From positions 434,001-498,000 of the forward strand of contig CABFPG010000002.1 of assembly GCA_902141825.1 (NCBI GenBank): a stretch of DNA of 64,000 bases. The letters are read 5' to 3'. A program made the position numbers and the translations under genes. This DNA is from Thalassocella blandensis. GTDB taxonomy: Bacteria > Pseudomonadota > Gammaproteobacteria > Pseudomonadales > Cellvibrionaceae. Below, in pieces: positions 1 through 9,518 of the stretch. Each line of letters begins with the position of its first letter. The stretch's first letter is position 1. The notes under the pieces were generated by a model. The model was not told the origin of the DNA and searched no databases. It saw only the letters and a program-made list of their open reading frames with translations.

Positions 1-782
1 GCTTGCATAATTCCAACAGGCCCCCCGGATAGCACCACGCGCTCATAATCCAAACCCGACATTAATACGCTTACGCCCTTGTGTTCCGCACCCAGAATAT
101 TCTTTTCTGGTACCAGACAATCTTCAAAAATAAGCTCGCAGGTATTAGAGCCACGCATACCCAACTTATCCAGTTTTTGGGCACGGGAAAATCCAGAGGT
201 GTTACGTTCAATAATAAATGCGGTAATACCTTTAGAGCCGGCCTTTACATCGGTCTTAGCATAAACCACGTATACATCCGCGTCCGGGCCATTGGTGATC
301 CACATTTTATTTCCGTTCAGGCAATAATGGTCCCCTTGTTTTTCAGCGCGTAACTGCATACTCACCACGTCTGAACCAGCATTGGGTTCTGACATCGCCA
401 ACGCTCCCACTGCACTTCCATCACACAACCCAGGCAAATATTTCTGCTTTTGCTCTTCTGTCCCGTGACGATGAATTTGATTGACACACAAGTTTGAATG
501 CGCACCATAAGACAATGCCACTGAAGCGCTGGCGCGACTAATTTCTTCCATTGCGACCACATGTGCAAGATAACCCATGGCACTACCGCCATAGCTCTCA
601 GCTACCGTCATTCCAAGCAATCCCATTTCACCAAACTTGCGCCACATGTCAGCGGGAAAATTATTCTCCGCATCAATATCTGCAGCTCGAGGTGCCAGCT
701 CTTTACTGCAAAATCGCCTGACACTGTCTCGCAGCATGTCAACGTCGTCACCCAAGTCAAAATTTAATTCTTGATAATTCAT
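1..782 (-). CDS. liuA: Isovaleryl-CoA dehydrogenase, N-terminal 260 residues (runs off the window)
   Basis: Acyl-CoA dehydrogenase that would oxidise isovaleryl-CoA to 3-methylcrotonyl-CoA with FAD, the first step specific to leucine breakdown. The ATG is at 782 and the reading frame stays open to base 1, so the C-terminus is missing. Visible motifs are the acyl-CoA dehydrogenase signature [13 protein letters not shown], then [19 protein letters not shown], and near the window edge [14 protein letters not shown]. In isovaleryl-CoA dehydrogenases the Glu of this YER/LER motif is the catalytic base, whereas other acyl-CoA dehydrogenases carry it near the C-terminus. The gene lies 17 bases downstream of liuR on the same strand, the usual liu order. 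The remaining liu genes would be expected to the left of the window. Confidence 0.93.
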   Translation of the reverse strand, partial: MNYQELNFDLGDDVDMLRDSVRRFCSKELAPRAADIDAENNFPADMWRKFGEMGLLGMTVAESYGGSAMGYLAHVVAMEEISRASASVALSYGAHSNLCVNQIHRHGTEEQKQKYLPGLCDGSAVGALAMSEPNAGSDVVSMQLRAEKQGDHYCLNGNKMWITNGPDADVYVVYAKTDVKAGSKGITAFIIERNTSGFSRAQKLDKLGMRGSNTCELIFEDCLVPEKNILGAEHKGVSVLMSGLDYERVVLSGGPVGIMQ

Positions 783-799
783 AAGATCACCGGAACCTG

Positions 800-1171
800 T
801 TAATTAGCAAGCGCATCAATACAGCGCGCTTCTGCTTCTTTTAGAGATTTTTGAATGGCTTTTATATCTTTAAGTTGTTCAGCCAGTGCATATTGCTTTT
901 GTTGAATCTTTTCCAGATAGGTTTTTAATTGCTTTTTATTATTGTTATCGGGGTTATACAGCTCGATAATTTCCAGGCTTTCATCCAAGGAAAAACCAAG
1001 CCGGCGGCCACGTAAAATAAGTTTCAGACGCACGCGATCACTGCTGGTATATATTCGCCGCTGACCTTCACGACGGGGAGCCAACAAACCTTTACTCTCG
1101 TAAAATCGAATAGTTCTTGGCGTAATATCAAACTCTTTTGATAAGTCAGAAATACTATAAAGTTGCGTCAT
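800..1171 (-). CDS. liuR: MerR-family regulator of branched-chain amino acid degradation (LiuR)
   Basis: A 123-residue DNA-binding regulator. The N-terminal winged helix-turn-helix is typical of MerR proteins ([21 protein letters not shown], residues about 5-25, followed by a [14 protein letters not shown] wing). A C-terminal helix (about 80-120) would form the dimer coiled coil. There is no Cys-rich metal site, so it is probably controlled by a metabolite. LiuR proteins of gammaproteobacteria control leucine/isovalerate genes and lie directly upstream of liuA, as here. A good palindromic LiuR-type box lies about 185 bases upstream of the start, which fits autoregulation of a liuR-liuA operon. 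Confidence 0.9.
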   Translation of the reverse strand: MTQLYSISDLSKEFDITPRTIRFYESKGLLAPRREGQRRIYTSSDRVRLKLILRGRRLGFSLDESLEIIELYNPDNNNKKQLKTYLEKIQQKQYALAEQLKDIKAIQKSLKEAEARCIDALAN

Positions 1172-1355
1172 AGGCTTTCCACTGCTTATTCACTTTATTG
1201 CTTCACTTTATTTAGCCACTTTAATCAGTCACTTAATTTAGTTAAGCAATCTAGCCATTATTTTTTCGAAAATACTTTTTTTAGTGCTTTCGCGAGACTA
1301 CCAGCTCAAAAAATATGTTTAATGATTTAACTACGATGATTGGATTCTAGTTTAC

Positions 1356-1373
1356 CTTTACGTAAACGTAAAG
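1356..1373. promoter_or_regulatory. LiuR-type operator upstream of liuR
   Basis: The 18-base sequence CTTTACGTAAACGTAAAG is palindromic except at its two centre positions. It resembles the TTTACGTTAACGTAAA-type motif described for LiuR. It lies in the 413-base gap between liuR and the leucine dehydrogenase gene. Apart from the hairpin at 1465-1504, the gap holds no gene I can support. The distance from the box to liuR implies a long leader. Binding is inferred from sequence. Confidence 0.7.
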
Positions 1374-1464
1374 CAACATAAGCGCCTAATACAGGCTTTC
1401 AACAAAATATTTAGCATCGTTTTTTTGGAGAAAATCCAGCATGGACCAGCAGCTCCAGGCTAAA

Positions 1465-1504
1465 AAAAACCACTCACCAGCGATCCGTCCGGTGAGTGGT
1501 TTTT
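1465..1504. terminator. Strong bidirectional Rho-independent terminator
   Basis: A 14-base-pair perfect stem (arms 1465-1478 and 1491-1504, core ACCACTCACC/GGTGAGTGGT) has A-runs on the left and T-runs on the right, so it can act in both directions. On the minus strand it is followed by eight T and lies 80 bases beyond the stop of the leucine dehydrogenase gene. That makes it the likely end of that transcript, insulating liuR. Confidence 0.85.
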
Positions 1505-1584
1505 ACGTTGTGAGAAATGGGTTTCCTGTTAAACACACGCGTTTTTTCTGAGTTTCACCAACGCGTTAACTTTCTCGCAAAACT

Positions 1585-2688
1585 TTAGCCGCCAACATTT
1601 ACACGCTGTGCCACAACATCTGCCGATAACACAGCGGCACCGTATAGCCGCTCCTCAGCAATAATGTTTGCAACCGTATCCGTCGCCTTCCCCTCTTTAT
1701 CTGCACGCACAAATATTTCCTCAAGTGTATGGGCAATATTCTCAACGTGGGCAGTCGACTCTTCCCAAGTTCTTTTTGTTCTCATGTAATGCACATGAAT
1801 TACGCCGCCGGCATTTATCACGTAATCTGGAGCATACAAAATATTTTTTTGACGCAAGGTTTCAGCAAATATTTTTTCATCCAACTGATTGTTAGCACAG
1901 CCTGCTATTACCGGCGCTGTAATAATGTTAATGGTATTTGCATTGATCGCCCCACCAAGTGCACAAGGAGCATAAACATCAACATCCAGCCCAGCAATTT
2001 CGTCATTACTCACCGCCACCGCATCACATACATCTACAGCTCGTTTTACATTGGCAGGGTTAACGTCGGAAACAAACAGTTTTGCCCCTTCTGCATGCAG
2101 ATGTTTCGCCAGCGCAAATCCCACATTACCGACACCCTGAATCGCCACGCGAATACCATTCAGATTTTCTGTGTTAAAGCGATGCTTCACCGCAGCCTTA
2201 ATCCCAACAAATACGCCGTAAGCAGTAGCGGGAGATGGATCACCGCTGCGCACTCGCTGATGATCATCAATTGCATTTTCCACGCCGGCAACGTGCTGTG
2301 TTTTCTGTGCAACGTGCTGCAGATCTTCCACACTAATACCCGCGTCTTGCGCCACGATATATTGACCAACAAGTTTTTCAACAAAAGCGCCCATTGCCTG
2401 GAACAACTGAGGGCTCTTATCGGTTTGAGGATTACCTATGATGACGGATTTTCCACCACCAAGTGGCAAACCTGCCAGCGCGGATTTATAGCTCATACCG
2501 CGAGACAGCCGCAAAACATCTCTTAACGCATCATCGTCACTGGCATAGGGGAACATTCGGCAGCCTCCCAGTGAAGGTCCCAAATGCGTATTATGGATGG
2601 CGACAATTGCCTTCAATCCACTCTCTTTATCATGCGCAAAGGCAACGTGCTCGTGACCATCAAAATCTGGAGCTTCAAAAACGGCCAT
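1585..2688 (-). CDS. ldh: Leucine dehydrogenase (Glu/Leu/Phe/Val dehydrogenase family)
   Basis: NAD-dependent oxidative deamination of leucine and other branched-chain amino acids to 2-oxo acids. The protein has 367 residues, the usual length. The N-terminal catalytic domain has GGCRMFPY, Lys68 in MSYKSALAG and Lys80 in LPLGGGKSV. These two positions match the substrate-binding and catalytic lysines known from Bacillus leucine dehydrogenase. A Rossmann NAD domain follows (GVGNVGFALAKHLHAEGAKL, residues about 187-206). The gene lies 72 bases downstream of the fused 2-oxoacid ferredoxin oxidoreductase on the same strand, so the pair probably forms an operon that deaminates and then oxidatively decarboxylates branched-chain or aromatic amino acids. 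A strong terminator follows. Confidence 0.92.
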   Translation of the reverse strand: MAVFEAPDFDGHEHVAFAHDKESGLKAIVAIHNTHLGPSLGGCRMFPYASDDDALRDVLRLSRGMSYKSALAGLPLGGGKSVIIGNPQTDKSPQLFQAMGAFVEKLVGQYIVAQDAGISVEDLQHVAQKTQHVAGVENAIDDHQRVRSGDPSPATAYGVFVGIKAAVKHRFNTENLNGIRVAIQGVGNVGFALAKHLHAEGAKLFVSDVNPANVKRAVDVCDAVAVSNDEIAGLDVDVYAPCALGGAINANTINIITAPVIAGCANNQLDEKIFAETLRQKNILYAPDYVINAGGVIHVHYMRTKRTWEESTAHVENIAHTLEEIFVRADKEGKATDTVANIIAEERLYGAAVLSADVVAQRVNVGG

Positions 2689-2760
2689 TTTCTTTTTTCA
2701 ACCTCAATCAATCGTAGTATTTAAGTAAAAGCAACTGTCGGGCAACCCGGTTTCAACAAC

Positions 2761-5700
2761 CTAAGATGCCGCTTCAAATGCAAGGATTTCCGCATTATTC
2801 ACCGGCTGGTGATACTGCATAAGTTTTTCTTTTAACCGGGTATCATAAAGCTTTTTATTTTTAAGCTTGACGTGACCAAAACCACGAACGGTTTGCGCCA
2901 GTGCTGCCAGCTCCACCAGTTCTACGTATTTATCATCACACAGTTCCACGTCAGGTTTAGCAGGAGTCAACTCATGCATTAATGAATCAATCAACGCTTT
3001 ATACTCCTCAATCATCGCCACCTCCATTTTCCGTTCCGAGGAATAACCGAAAATATCAAGGCGGGTACCGCGAAGAGTTTTCATTTTTGCCAACAAGGGG
3101 AAAAGTTTCAGAAGAAAACCAGGATACGCTCGTTTTTTCAGATGCCCGGTATTGGGGTCACGGCGCGATATCAGTGGCGCCGCCAAATGTAAATTCAAAG
3201 TAAAATTACCCTGAAAACTGGATTTTAATGTTTCCAGAAATTTGGGATCGCTATAAAGTCTTGCCACTTCATACTCATCTTTATACGCCATCAACTTATA
3301 CAAGCTTTTGGCCACTGCCTTGGTGAATGGCAGCTCAGCGTCAAATCCCAGACTTTTATCAAATTCACGCACTTTATCGACGTATGCAATATATTGATTG
3401 GCATAATCCGCATCCTGATACGCCACCAATGCATTTTTTCGCCACGCGATAATGTCATCCACGTTGGTCAAGGGTTTAAAGCTGGGAGATGCCTCTTCAA
3501 TTTTGTTTAAGATTTTCTGAGGGTCATGCGCCATTCGGCGTCCCCACAAAAATGCTTGCTTGTTAAATTTTACTGCCACGCCATTCAATTCAATTGCACG
3601 CTGAATCGCTTCATTACCCACCGGTAACAAACCTTTTTGATAAGCGTAACCGAGCAAAAACATATTGCTGGCAATTGCATCCCCCATCAGCTGGGTCGCA
3701 ACTTTAGTCGCATCAACAAAATGAGCACGCCCTTCCGCCAGCTCACCCTGAATAGTTTCTTTCATGTCCGCGGACGGAAATTCCAAATCCGGCTGTTTGA
3801 TAAAGCCCGCTGTCGGTGCTTCAAAGTCGTTAACTACTGCGTGAGATCTTCCGCGATGCAACTTGGCCAACGCCTCGTCGGAATCTGCCACCACAAGATC
3901 ACATCCCAGCAATACATCAGCATCACCCGCAGCAATACGCGCGCAATAAATATCATCCTGCTGTTTGCCGATACGTACATGGCTGATCACAGCACCGAAC
4001 TTTTGAGCTAAACCGGTCTGGTTTAATGAAGAACATCCTTTATCTTCCAAATACGCAGCCATTGCCAGGATTGCGCTGATGGTCAATACGCCGGTGCCAC
4101 CAACACCAGCAACCAGCACATTCCAGGGTTTATCTAATTCAGCCAGCACAGGCTCGGGAAGATGCCATTCATTATCTGCAATGCTTACCGCACTTTCTTT
4201 ACGTAATTCACCACCACGCACAGTAACGAAACTTGGACAAAATCCATTTAAACAACTGTAATCTTTGTTACAGGCACTTTGGTCAATCTCTCGTTTACGG
4301 CCAAGTTCCGTTTCTTTGGGTAAAACAGACAAGCAATTAGAGGCAACACCACAGTCACCACAGCCTTCACAGACAGCTTCATTGATAAAAACACGTTTAG
4401 GCGGATCAAGCATTTCCTGCTTCTTACGACGCCGTCTTTTTTCTGCCGCGCAGGTCTGATCATATACAATGACTGAAGTACCTTTGTACTCACGAAATTC
4501 TTTCTGAACGGCTTCCATGTCATCGCGATGATGGAATGAAATCTCGGGTAGATAGCGAAAATCAGTTGGGTATTTTTCGATGTCATCAGACACTACGGCA
4601 ATATGCTCGATCCCCTCACCCTGCAATTGCTGAACAACATTTTCCACCGTTAACTGACCATCAACACGCTGACCTCCGGTCATCGCAACGGCATCGTTGT
4701 ATAGAATTTTATATGTGATGTTAACGCCCGAAGCTTTGGCGGCTCGAATCGCCAAAAGCCCGGAATGAAAATACGTCCCATCGCCAAGATTTTGAAACAC
4801 ATGCTTGGTTTCAGTGAAGGGCGCCTGCCCAATCCAGGGAACCCCTTCCCCGCCCATCTGCGCAAAGGTTTCTGTACTGCGGTCCATCCAGGTCACCATG
4901 TAATGACAACCAATACCCGCCATAGCTCTGGAACCATCGGGAACTTTCGTGGAAACATTATGCGGACAACCCGAACAAAAATGCGGAGCTCTTACCAGGC
5001 CGCGTCGTGGTTTAGCCAATGTCATTTCCTTGGCCTGTAAAAAAGCCAAACGTTCGCGCATAGTGTCACTGTCGTGAAAACGGGAAATACGCGAAGCGAT
5101 AGCACGAGCGACCATGGCCGGAGTTAACTCACTTAAATTCGTTAACAAATCACCGCCAAACTCATCGAACTCACCTACCACGCGAGGACGCTCTGCTACA
5201 GGCCAGTTATACAACTGGCCTGTCAATTGATCTTCGATAATGCTGCGCTTTTCTTCAACCACTAGAATTTCTTCCAGCCCTTTGGCGAAATCGTGTGTAC
5301 TGACCGGTTCCAATGGCCAACTCATACCGACTTTGAGCACACGCAATCCAATTTCTCCGGCGAGCTGCTGGTCAATTCCCAGATCTTCAAGCGCCTGCAG
5401 AACATCCATATAGGATTTGCCGGTAGTAACAATGCCCAGGCGCGCCTTATCGGAATCAATAACAACTTTATTCAGGTTATTCACACGGGCGAAGTTACGT
5501 GCGGCATAAATTCGGTACTTGTTAAGAATATATTCCTGCTCTAAAGGCGTACTGGGCCAACGTCCATGAACGCCAACATCGGGCAACTTAAAGTCTTCTG
5601 GAATCACAATCTGTACACGGCGCGGGTCGATATCCGCAGAGATTGCGGAATCCATAGTTTCTGTGATCGCTTTCAGTGCGACCCAGCAACCGGAATAACG

Positions 5701-6270
5701 TGACAATTCCCAACCAAAAATTCCGAGGTCTAACACCTCCTGAACATTGGATGGGCTCAACACAGGGATAGACGCACCGATGAACATGTGTTCACTCTGA
5801 TGCGGCAAGGTGGAAGATTTACAGGCATGATCATCACCGGCCACCGCCAACACGCCACCATATTTCGACGTACCGAATGCGTTACCGTGTTTTATCACAT
5901 CCATACTGCGATCCACACCGGGTCCTTTGCCGTACCACATGGAAAAGACCCCATCGTATTTTGCCCCTTCAAACAGGTTCACCTGTTGGCTGCCCCATAC
6001 GGCGGTCGCCGCCAGGTCCTCATTAATGCCGGGCTGGAATACAATATTGTGCTTGTCGAGATAAGGTTTGGCTTTTTGGAGAGATTGATCGAGTCCACCT
6101 AGTGGAGAGCCGCGATAGCCTGAGATAAAACCGGCTGTATTGAGACCTGCTGCCAAGTCTCGCTGATGTTGCAGCATGGGAAGTCGCACGAGAGCTTCGA
6201 TACCCGTCATATAGGCTTTGGTCGTGTCGAGGCGATACTTATCATCTAACGATACGGCAGCATTTCGCAT
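2761..6270 (-). CDS. Fused indolepyruvate-type 2-oxoacid:ferredoxin oxidoreductase
   Basis: A single 1169-residue polypeptide combining the alpha (thiamine diphosphate/pyrimidine) and beta/gamma parts that are separate IorA and IorB subunits in archaea. In order it shows an N-terminal region with SGYRGSPLGGLDQSL, a thiamine diphosphate region near residue 500 (GDGTYFHSG and NDAVAMTGGQ), a Cys-rich iron-sulfur stretch around 640-690 (CEGCGDCGVASNCLS and SACNKDYSCLNGFCPS), and a C-terminal gamma-like domain beginning GVGGTGVLTISAI. The family decarboxylates aryl- or branched-chain 2-oxo acids to acyl-CoA and reduces ferredoxin. AAGGG lies 8 bases before the ATG. It shares the strand with leucine dehydrogenase 72 bases downstream, so branched-chain 2-oxo acids are a plausible substrate. 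No bkd complex is seen in the window. Confidence 0.9.
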   Translation of the reverse strand: MRNAAVSLDDKYRLDTTKAYMTGIEALVRLPMLQHQRDLAAGLNTAGFISGYRGSPLGGLDQSLQKAKPYLDKHNIVFQPGINEDLAATAVWGSQQVNLFEGAKYDGVFSMWYGKGPGVDRSMDVIKHGNAFGTSKYGGVLAVAGDDHACKSSTLPHQSEHMFIGASIPVLSPSNVQEVLDLGIFGWELSRYSGCWVALKAITETMDSAISADIDPRRVQIVIPEDFKLPDVGVHGRWPSTPLEQEYILNKYRIYAARNFARVNNLNKVVIDSDKARLGIVTTGKSYMDVLQALEDLGIDQQLAGEIGLRVLKVGMSWPLEPVSTHDFAKGLEEILVVEEKRSIIEDQLTGQLYNWPVAERPRVVGEFDEFGGDLLTNLSELTPAMVARAIASRISRFHDSDTMRERLAFLQAKEMTLAKPRRGLVRAPHFCSGCPHNVSTKVPDGSRAMAGIGCHYMVTWMDRSTETFAQMGGEGVPWIGQAPFTETKHVFQNLGDGTYFHSGLLAIRAAKASGVNITYKILYNDAVAMTGGQRVDGQLTVENVVQQLQGEGIEHIAVVSDDIEKYPTDFRYLPEISFHHRDDMEAVQKEFREYKGTSVIVYDQTCAAEKRRRRKKQEMLDPPKRVFINEAVCEGCGDCGVASNCLSVLPKETELGRKREIDQSACNKDYSCLNGFCPSFVTVRGGELRKESAVSIADNEWHLPEPVLAELDKPWNVLVAGVGGTGVLTISAILAMAAYLEDKGCSSLNQTGLAQKFGAVISHVRIGKQQDDIYCARIAAGDADVLLGCDLVVADSDEALAKLHRGRSHAVVNDFEAPTAGFIKQPDLEFPSADMKETIQGELAEGRAHFVDATKVATQLMGDAIASNMFLLGYAYQKGLLPVGNEAIQRAIELNGVAVKFNKQAFLWGRRMAHDPQKILNKIEEASPSFKPLTNVDDIIAWRKNALVAYQDADYANQYIAYVDKVREFDKSLGFDAELPFTKAVAKSLYKLMAYKDEYEVARLYSDPKFLETLKSSFQGNFTLNLHLAAPLISRRDPNTGHLKKRAYPGFLLKLFPLLAKMKTLRGTRLDIFGYSSERKMEVAMIEEYKALIDSLMHELTPAKPDVELCDDKYVELVELAALAQTVRGFGHVKLKNKKLYDTRLKEKLMQYHQPVNNAEILAFEAAS

Positions 6271-6431
6271 AGGTGAACCCTTTTATTATTTGCAAACCTC
6301 ATAACATTCTATGTTGAATTACGCGGTTAATTTTGCCTTTTTTACCAAGCAACGGGTTATTATTGGCAAATGATTCCCTATAATTAACAAATATTAGATA
6401 ATTTATCCCCAAATTATAAAGTGGGCAAAAT

Positions 6432-6941
6432 ATGAGTAACAAAACAGAAGCCGTACGACAAAAGCCTGAAAAGCCCATCGACAAAAAAGACGTGGAAATT
6501 CTCAAACTTTTGCAGGAAGACGCCAACATCGCCACAGCGGACATTGCCGAGCGCATTAATATGTCCCAGTCGCCCTGTTGGCGCCGGATAAACCAGTTTG
6601 AAAAAGATGGCGTCATAAAACAGAAGGTGTGCTTACTGGACCGCAACAAACTGGGCATGGAGCTGGTGGTATTTGCCTCCATCAACCTCAACACCATTAA
6701 TCGTAAAACACTGGAAGAATTTGAAAAACGTATCGTTGCCTTCCCAGAAGTTGTAGAGTGTTACACCATGACAGGAATGATCGATTACATGCTCAAAATT
6801 GTGGCGAAAGATATACAGCATTACGAACAATTCGTTCGCAACAATTTGGCTGAAATTCCAAATATTCGCGAGATACACTCGCACGTCTCGGTGACAGAAA
6901 TCAAAATGACCACCCAGCTTCCACTGGATACACAACTTTAA
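6432..6941 (+). CDS. Lrp/AsnC-family transcriptional regulator
   Basis: A 169-residue protein. After a 17-residue basic N-terminus comes a winged helix-turn-helix (DVEILKLLQEDANIATADIA, then RINMSQSPCWRRINQFEKDG), followed by a RAM/effector domain (GMELVVFASINL through YTMTGMIDYMLKIVA). It is transcribed away from the 2-oxoacid ferredoxin oxidoreductase gene across a 160-base AT-rich gap. It most likely controls that operon, itself and possibly the valine and thiolase genes downstream in response to an amino acid. The gap has imperfect TTTGC/GCAAA elements, but I could not define one clear operator. Confidence 0.87.
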   Translation: MSNKTEAVRQKPEKPIDKKDVEILKLLQEDANIATADIAERINMSQSPCWRRINQFEKDGVIKQKVCLLDRNKLGMELVVFASINLNTINRKTLEEFEKRIVAFPEVVECYTMTGMIDYMLKIVAKDIQHYEQFVRNNLAEIPNIREIHSHVSVTEIKMTTQLPLDTQL

Positions 6942-7007
6942 ACCCAACACTAAAGAATTACGTTTAACACCAACCGGAACCCAGGCAGATAAAGCCACTA
7001 GTAAATT

Positions 7008-8126
7008 ATGAGTGAACCAGCATTAATTATTAAAACTTATGAATGCCGTGACGAAAGCATCATCGGACACATCATTCTCAATAATCCCAAAGCCCTTAAT
7101 GCACTGTCGATAGACATGGTAGACCCCATGATGTCGCAACTAAAGCAGTGGAAAAACAATAAAAAACTTGTAGCGGTCATTATCAGCGGTGCAGGCGATA
7201 AAGCTCTGTGTGCCGGTGGCGACTTACGCGACGTTCACCATGCCATGACATGCGGAGATGCATCTCAACGTGTGCTTGCCGAGCGCTATTTCGCGCGTGA
7301 ATACCGCCTGGATCATATGCTCCACAACTACCCCAAACCAGTCATCGTATGGGGAAGCGGTATTGTCATGGGGGGCGGCATGGGCTTGTTTATGGCTGGC
7401 GACATACGCATAGCAACAGAAACCACACGCATGGCCATGCCTGAAATCACTATCGCTTTATTTCCCGATGTCGGCGCCAGTTACTTTCTAAATCAATTGC
7501 CCGAGCATATCGGTTATTTTCTTGCGTTAACTGGTGCAATATTTAACAGTGAAGACGCTCTCGAATTGGGCCTTGCTAACACGGTTGCATTAAATAAAGA
7601 TTTACCGGACATTATCGAACATTTGCAAGAGCAAACCTGGTCGGATGACAAAGAGGATAATGTTTCCGTGGTATTTGATATTGTCGATACCTACAGTGCC
7701 GACGCCAAAGAAAAACTCCCTCCAGCCCTTCTTGCACCACACCAGGAAATCATCAGTGAATTGTTTGCTGAAGCAGATACATTAGCACTGATCGAAAGTT
7801 TTCTGCAGCTGCAAACCAAAGATGAATGGCTCAAGCAGGCACAAGCCAATTTGGCCGCTGGCTCGCCGCTGCATGCCTTTATAATTCATAAACAATTAAA
7901 AGAAACCCTTGGTATGAGCCTGGCAGACGTTTTCCGTAGCGAAGTACGGCTGGCGACCAACATCGTCCGGTTCAGTGAATTTGCCGAAGGCATTCGCGCA
8001 CTTTTAATTGATAAAGACCGCCAGCCGAACTGGCACTTCAAAACGCTGAAAGAAGTTGACTCTGAATTTGTCGATTCATTTTTCAAAGAGCCCTGGGGAC
8101 AAAACCCACTGCAGGATTTAAACTGA
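7008..8126 (+). CDS. 3-hydroxyisobutyryl-CoA hydrolase-like enoyl-CoA hydratase/isomerase family protein
   Basis: A 372-residue crotonase-fold protein. The length and the motifs NNPKALNALSIDMV (start), CAGGDLRDVHHA (oxyanion region), GSGIVMGGGMGLFMAG and MPEITIALFPDVGASYFLN are those of 3-hydroxyisobutyryl-CoA hydrolase rather than of a 260-residue enoyl-CoA hydratase. The enzyme releases 3-hydroxyisobutyrate in valine catabolism. It follows the Lrp-type regulator by 66 bases and precedes a thiolase on the same strand, consistent with a branched-chain acyl-CoA operon. A broader acyl-CoA hydrolase or hydratase role is possible. Confidence 0.83.
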   Translation: MSEPALIIKTYECRDESIIGHIILNNPKALNALSIDMVDPMMSQLKQWKNNKKLVAVIISGAGDKALCAGGDLRDVHHAMTCGDASQRVLAERYFAREYRLDHMLHNYPKPVIVWGSGIVMGGGMGLFMAGDIRIATETTRMAMPEITIALFPDVGASYFLNQLPEHIGYFLALTGAIFNSEDALELGLANTVALNKDLPDIIEHLQEQTWSDDKEDNVSVVFDIVDTYSADAKEKLPPALLAPHQEIISELFAEADTLALIESFLQLQTKDEWLKQAQANLAAGSPLHAFIIHKQLKETLGMSLADVFRSEVRLATNIVRFSEFAEGIRALLIDKDRQPNWHFKTLKEVDSEFVDSFFKEPWGQNPLQDLN

Positions 8127-8191
8127 TTCACTACCTCCCAGTGATGAACTGACAGCAACGAACAGCCAGCAACAAACAAAATAAAACGCAT

Positions 8192-9385
8192 ATGTCTGAC
8201 GAAAACATAGTTATAGTAGCGGCAAAACGCACACCCATCGGCGCCTTCATGGGTGCGCTGACAAACTTCAGCGCACCAGAACTAGGTGCTGCAGCAATTC
8301 AAGCTGCGATAGAAGATGCTAAATTAACACCGGCCCAAATTGATGAAACGCTAATGGGGTGCGTATTGCCAGCGGGACTGGGACAGGCACCGGCACGTCA
8401 GGCTGCGCTTAAAGCAGGACTACCCGACACCGTCGGCGCCACGACCATTAACAAAGTCTGCGGCTCGGGAATGAAAGCGGTAATGCAGGCCTGCGACGCA
8501 ATCAAAGCCGGCAGCAGCCGCGTTGTGGTGGCGGGAGGCATGGAGAGCATGAGCAACGCTCCCTACCTTCTGAAAAAGGCGCGACAAGGTTATCGCTTGG
8601 CACACGAAAAAATATATGACCACATGATGCTCGATGGCCTGGAGAATGCTTACGACGGTCAGTCGATGGGATGTTTTGCACAAGCAAAAGCCAATGAAGA
8701 AAAACTTTCTCGTAGCGCCATGGATGAATTTGCTTTGAACTCTCTGCATAAAGCTCAAAACGCACAAAAAGAGGGATACTTTGCGCAGGAAATCTGCGCA
8801 ATAGACTTAAATAGCAAAAACAAAAAGAGCGATGAATTGCATAGCTTTTTAGAAGATGAAGGCCCACTTCGCGCGAAACCGGAAAAAATTCCATTACTCA
8901 AACCAGCTTTTGCTCTCGACGGTACCATTACCGCAGCCAACTCCAGCTCCATTTCAGATGGCGCCGCTGCACTTGTGCTGATGACGGAAAGCGAGGCCAG
9001 ACGACAAAACCTCACGCCACTGGCAAGCATTACTGGGTACACGACTCACGCCATGCAACCTGCTGAATTTACCGTGGCTCCTGTACACGCCATAGATAAA
9101 CTCCTGCAAAAAGTTCAATGGTCGCCAGCAGATGTTGACGCCTTTGAAATTAACGAAGCATTCGCCATGGTCACCATGCTCACACAGCAAAAATTAGATA
9201 TTGACCCTGCCAAAATCAATCTACACGGTGGTGCATGCGCCTTAGGTCATCCGATTGGCGCTTCCGGTGCAAGAATTATAGTCACCCTGGTGCACGCACT
9301 AAAAACACATTCACTTAAACGCGGCATTGCCAGCTTGTGCATTGGCGGTGGTGAAGCAACCGCGATAGCCATAGAAGTGAAATGA
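8192..9385 (+). CDS. Acetyl-CoA acetyltransferase (thiolase II)
   Basis: A 397-residue thiolase that condenses or cleaves acetoacetyl-CoA or 3-ketoacyl-CoA. The catalytic set is complete: acyl-accepting Cys90 in INKVCGSGMKA, His353 in ALGHPIGASGA and the second Cys383 in SLCIGGGEA, with NEAFAM also present. Cytoplasmic. No clear Shine-Dalgarno precedes the ATG at 8192. Its place after the valine hydrolase suggests work on acetoacetyl-CoA (the leucine end product) or 2-methylacetoacetyl-CoA (isoleucine). It ends 133 bases before the convergent MarR gene, and no clear terminator was seen in that gap. Confidence 0.9.
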   Translation: MSDENIVIVAAKRTPIGAFMGALTNFSAPELGAAAIQAAIEDAKLTPAQIDETLMGCVLPAGLGQAPARQAALKAGLPDTVGATTINKVCGSGMKAVMQACDAIKAGSSRVVVAGGMESMSNAPYLLKKARQGYRLAHEKIYDHMMLDGLENAYDGQSMGCFAQAKANEEKLSRSAMDEFALNSLHKAQNAQKEGYFAQEICAIDLNSKNKKSDELHSFLEDEGPLRAKPEKIPLLKPAFALDGTITAANSSSISDGAAALVLMTESEARRQNLTPLASITGYTTHAMQPAEFTVAPVHAIDKLLQKVQWSPADVDAFEINEAFAMVTMLTQQKLDIDPAKINLHGGACALGHPIGASGARIIVTLVHALKTHSLKRGIASLCIGGGEATAIAIEVK

Positions 9386-9518
9386 CGCTATCTTTTCTTG
9401 AGGCTACCGCATTGAGGAATGCTGCCTTGAAAATACTGCATTGAGTATCTTCGTTTGCCAAAGAGCGAAGACATTACATTCCTGTTGACATCATTGCCCA
9501 CAATAGCCCACGCCCTCT

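Noticed and set aside
1441-1551. Short plus-strand frame (36 codons) overlapping the terminator at 1465-1504
   Set aside because: The peptide has no run of a single amino acid as expected for an attenuator, and it overlaps a terminator better explained by the minus-strand operon. Kept only as a question under the LiuR box finding.
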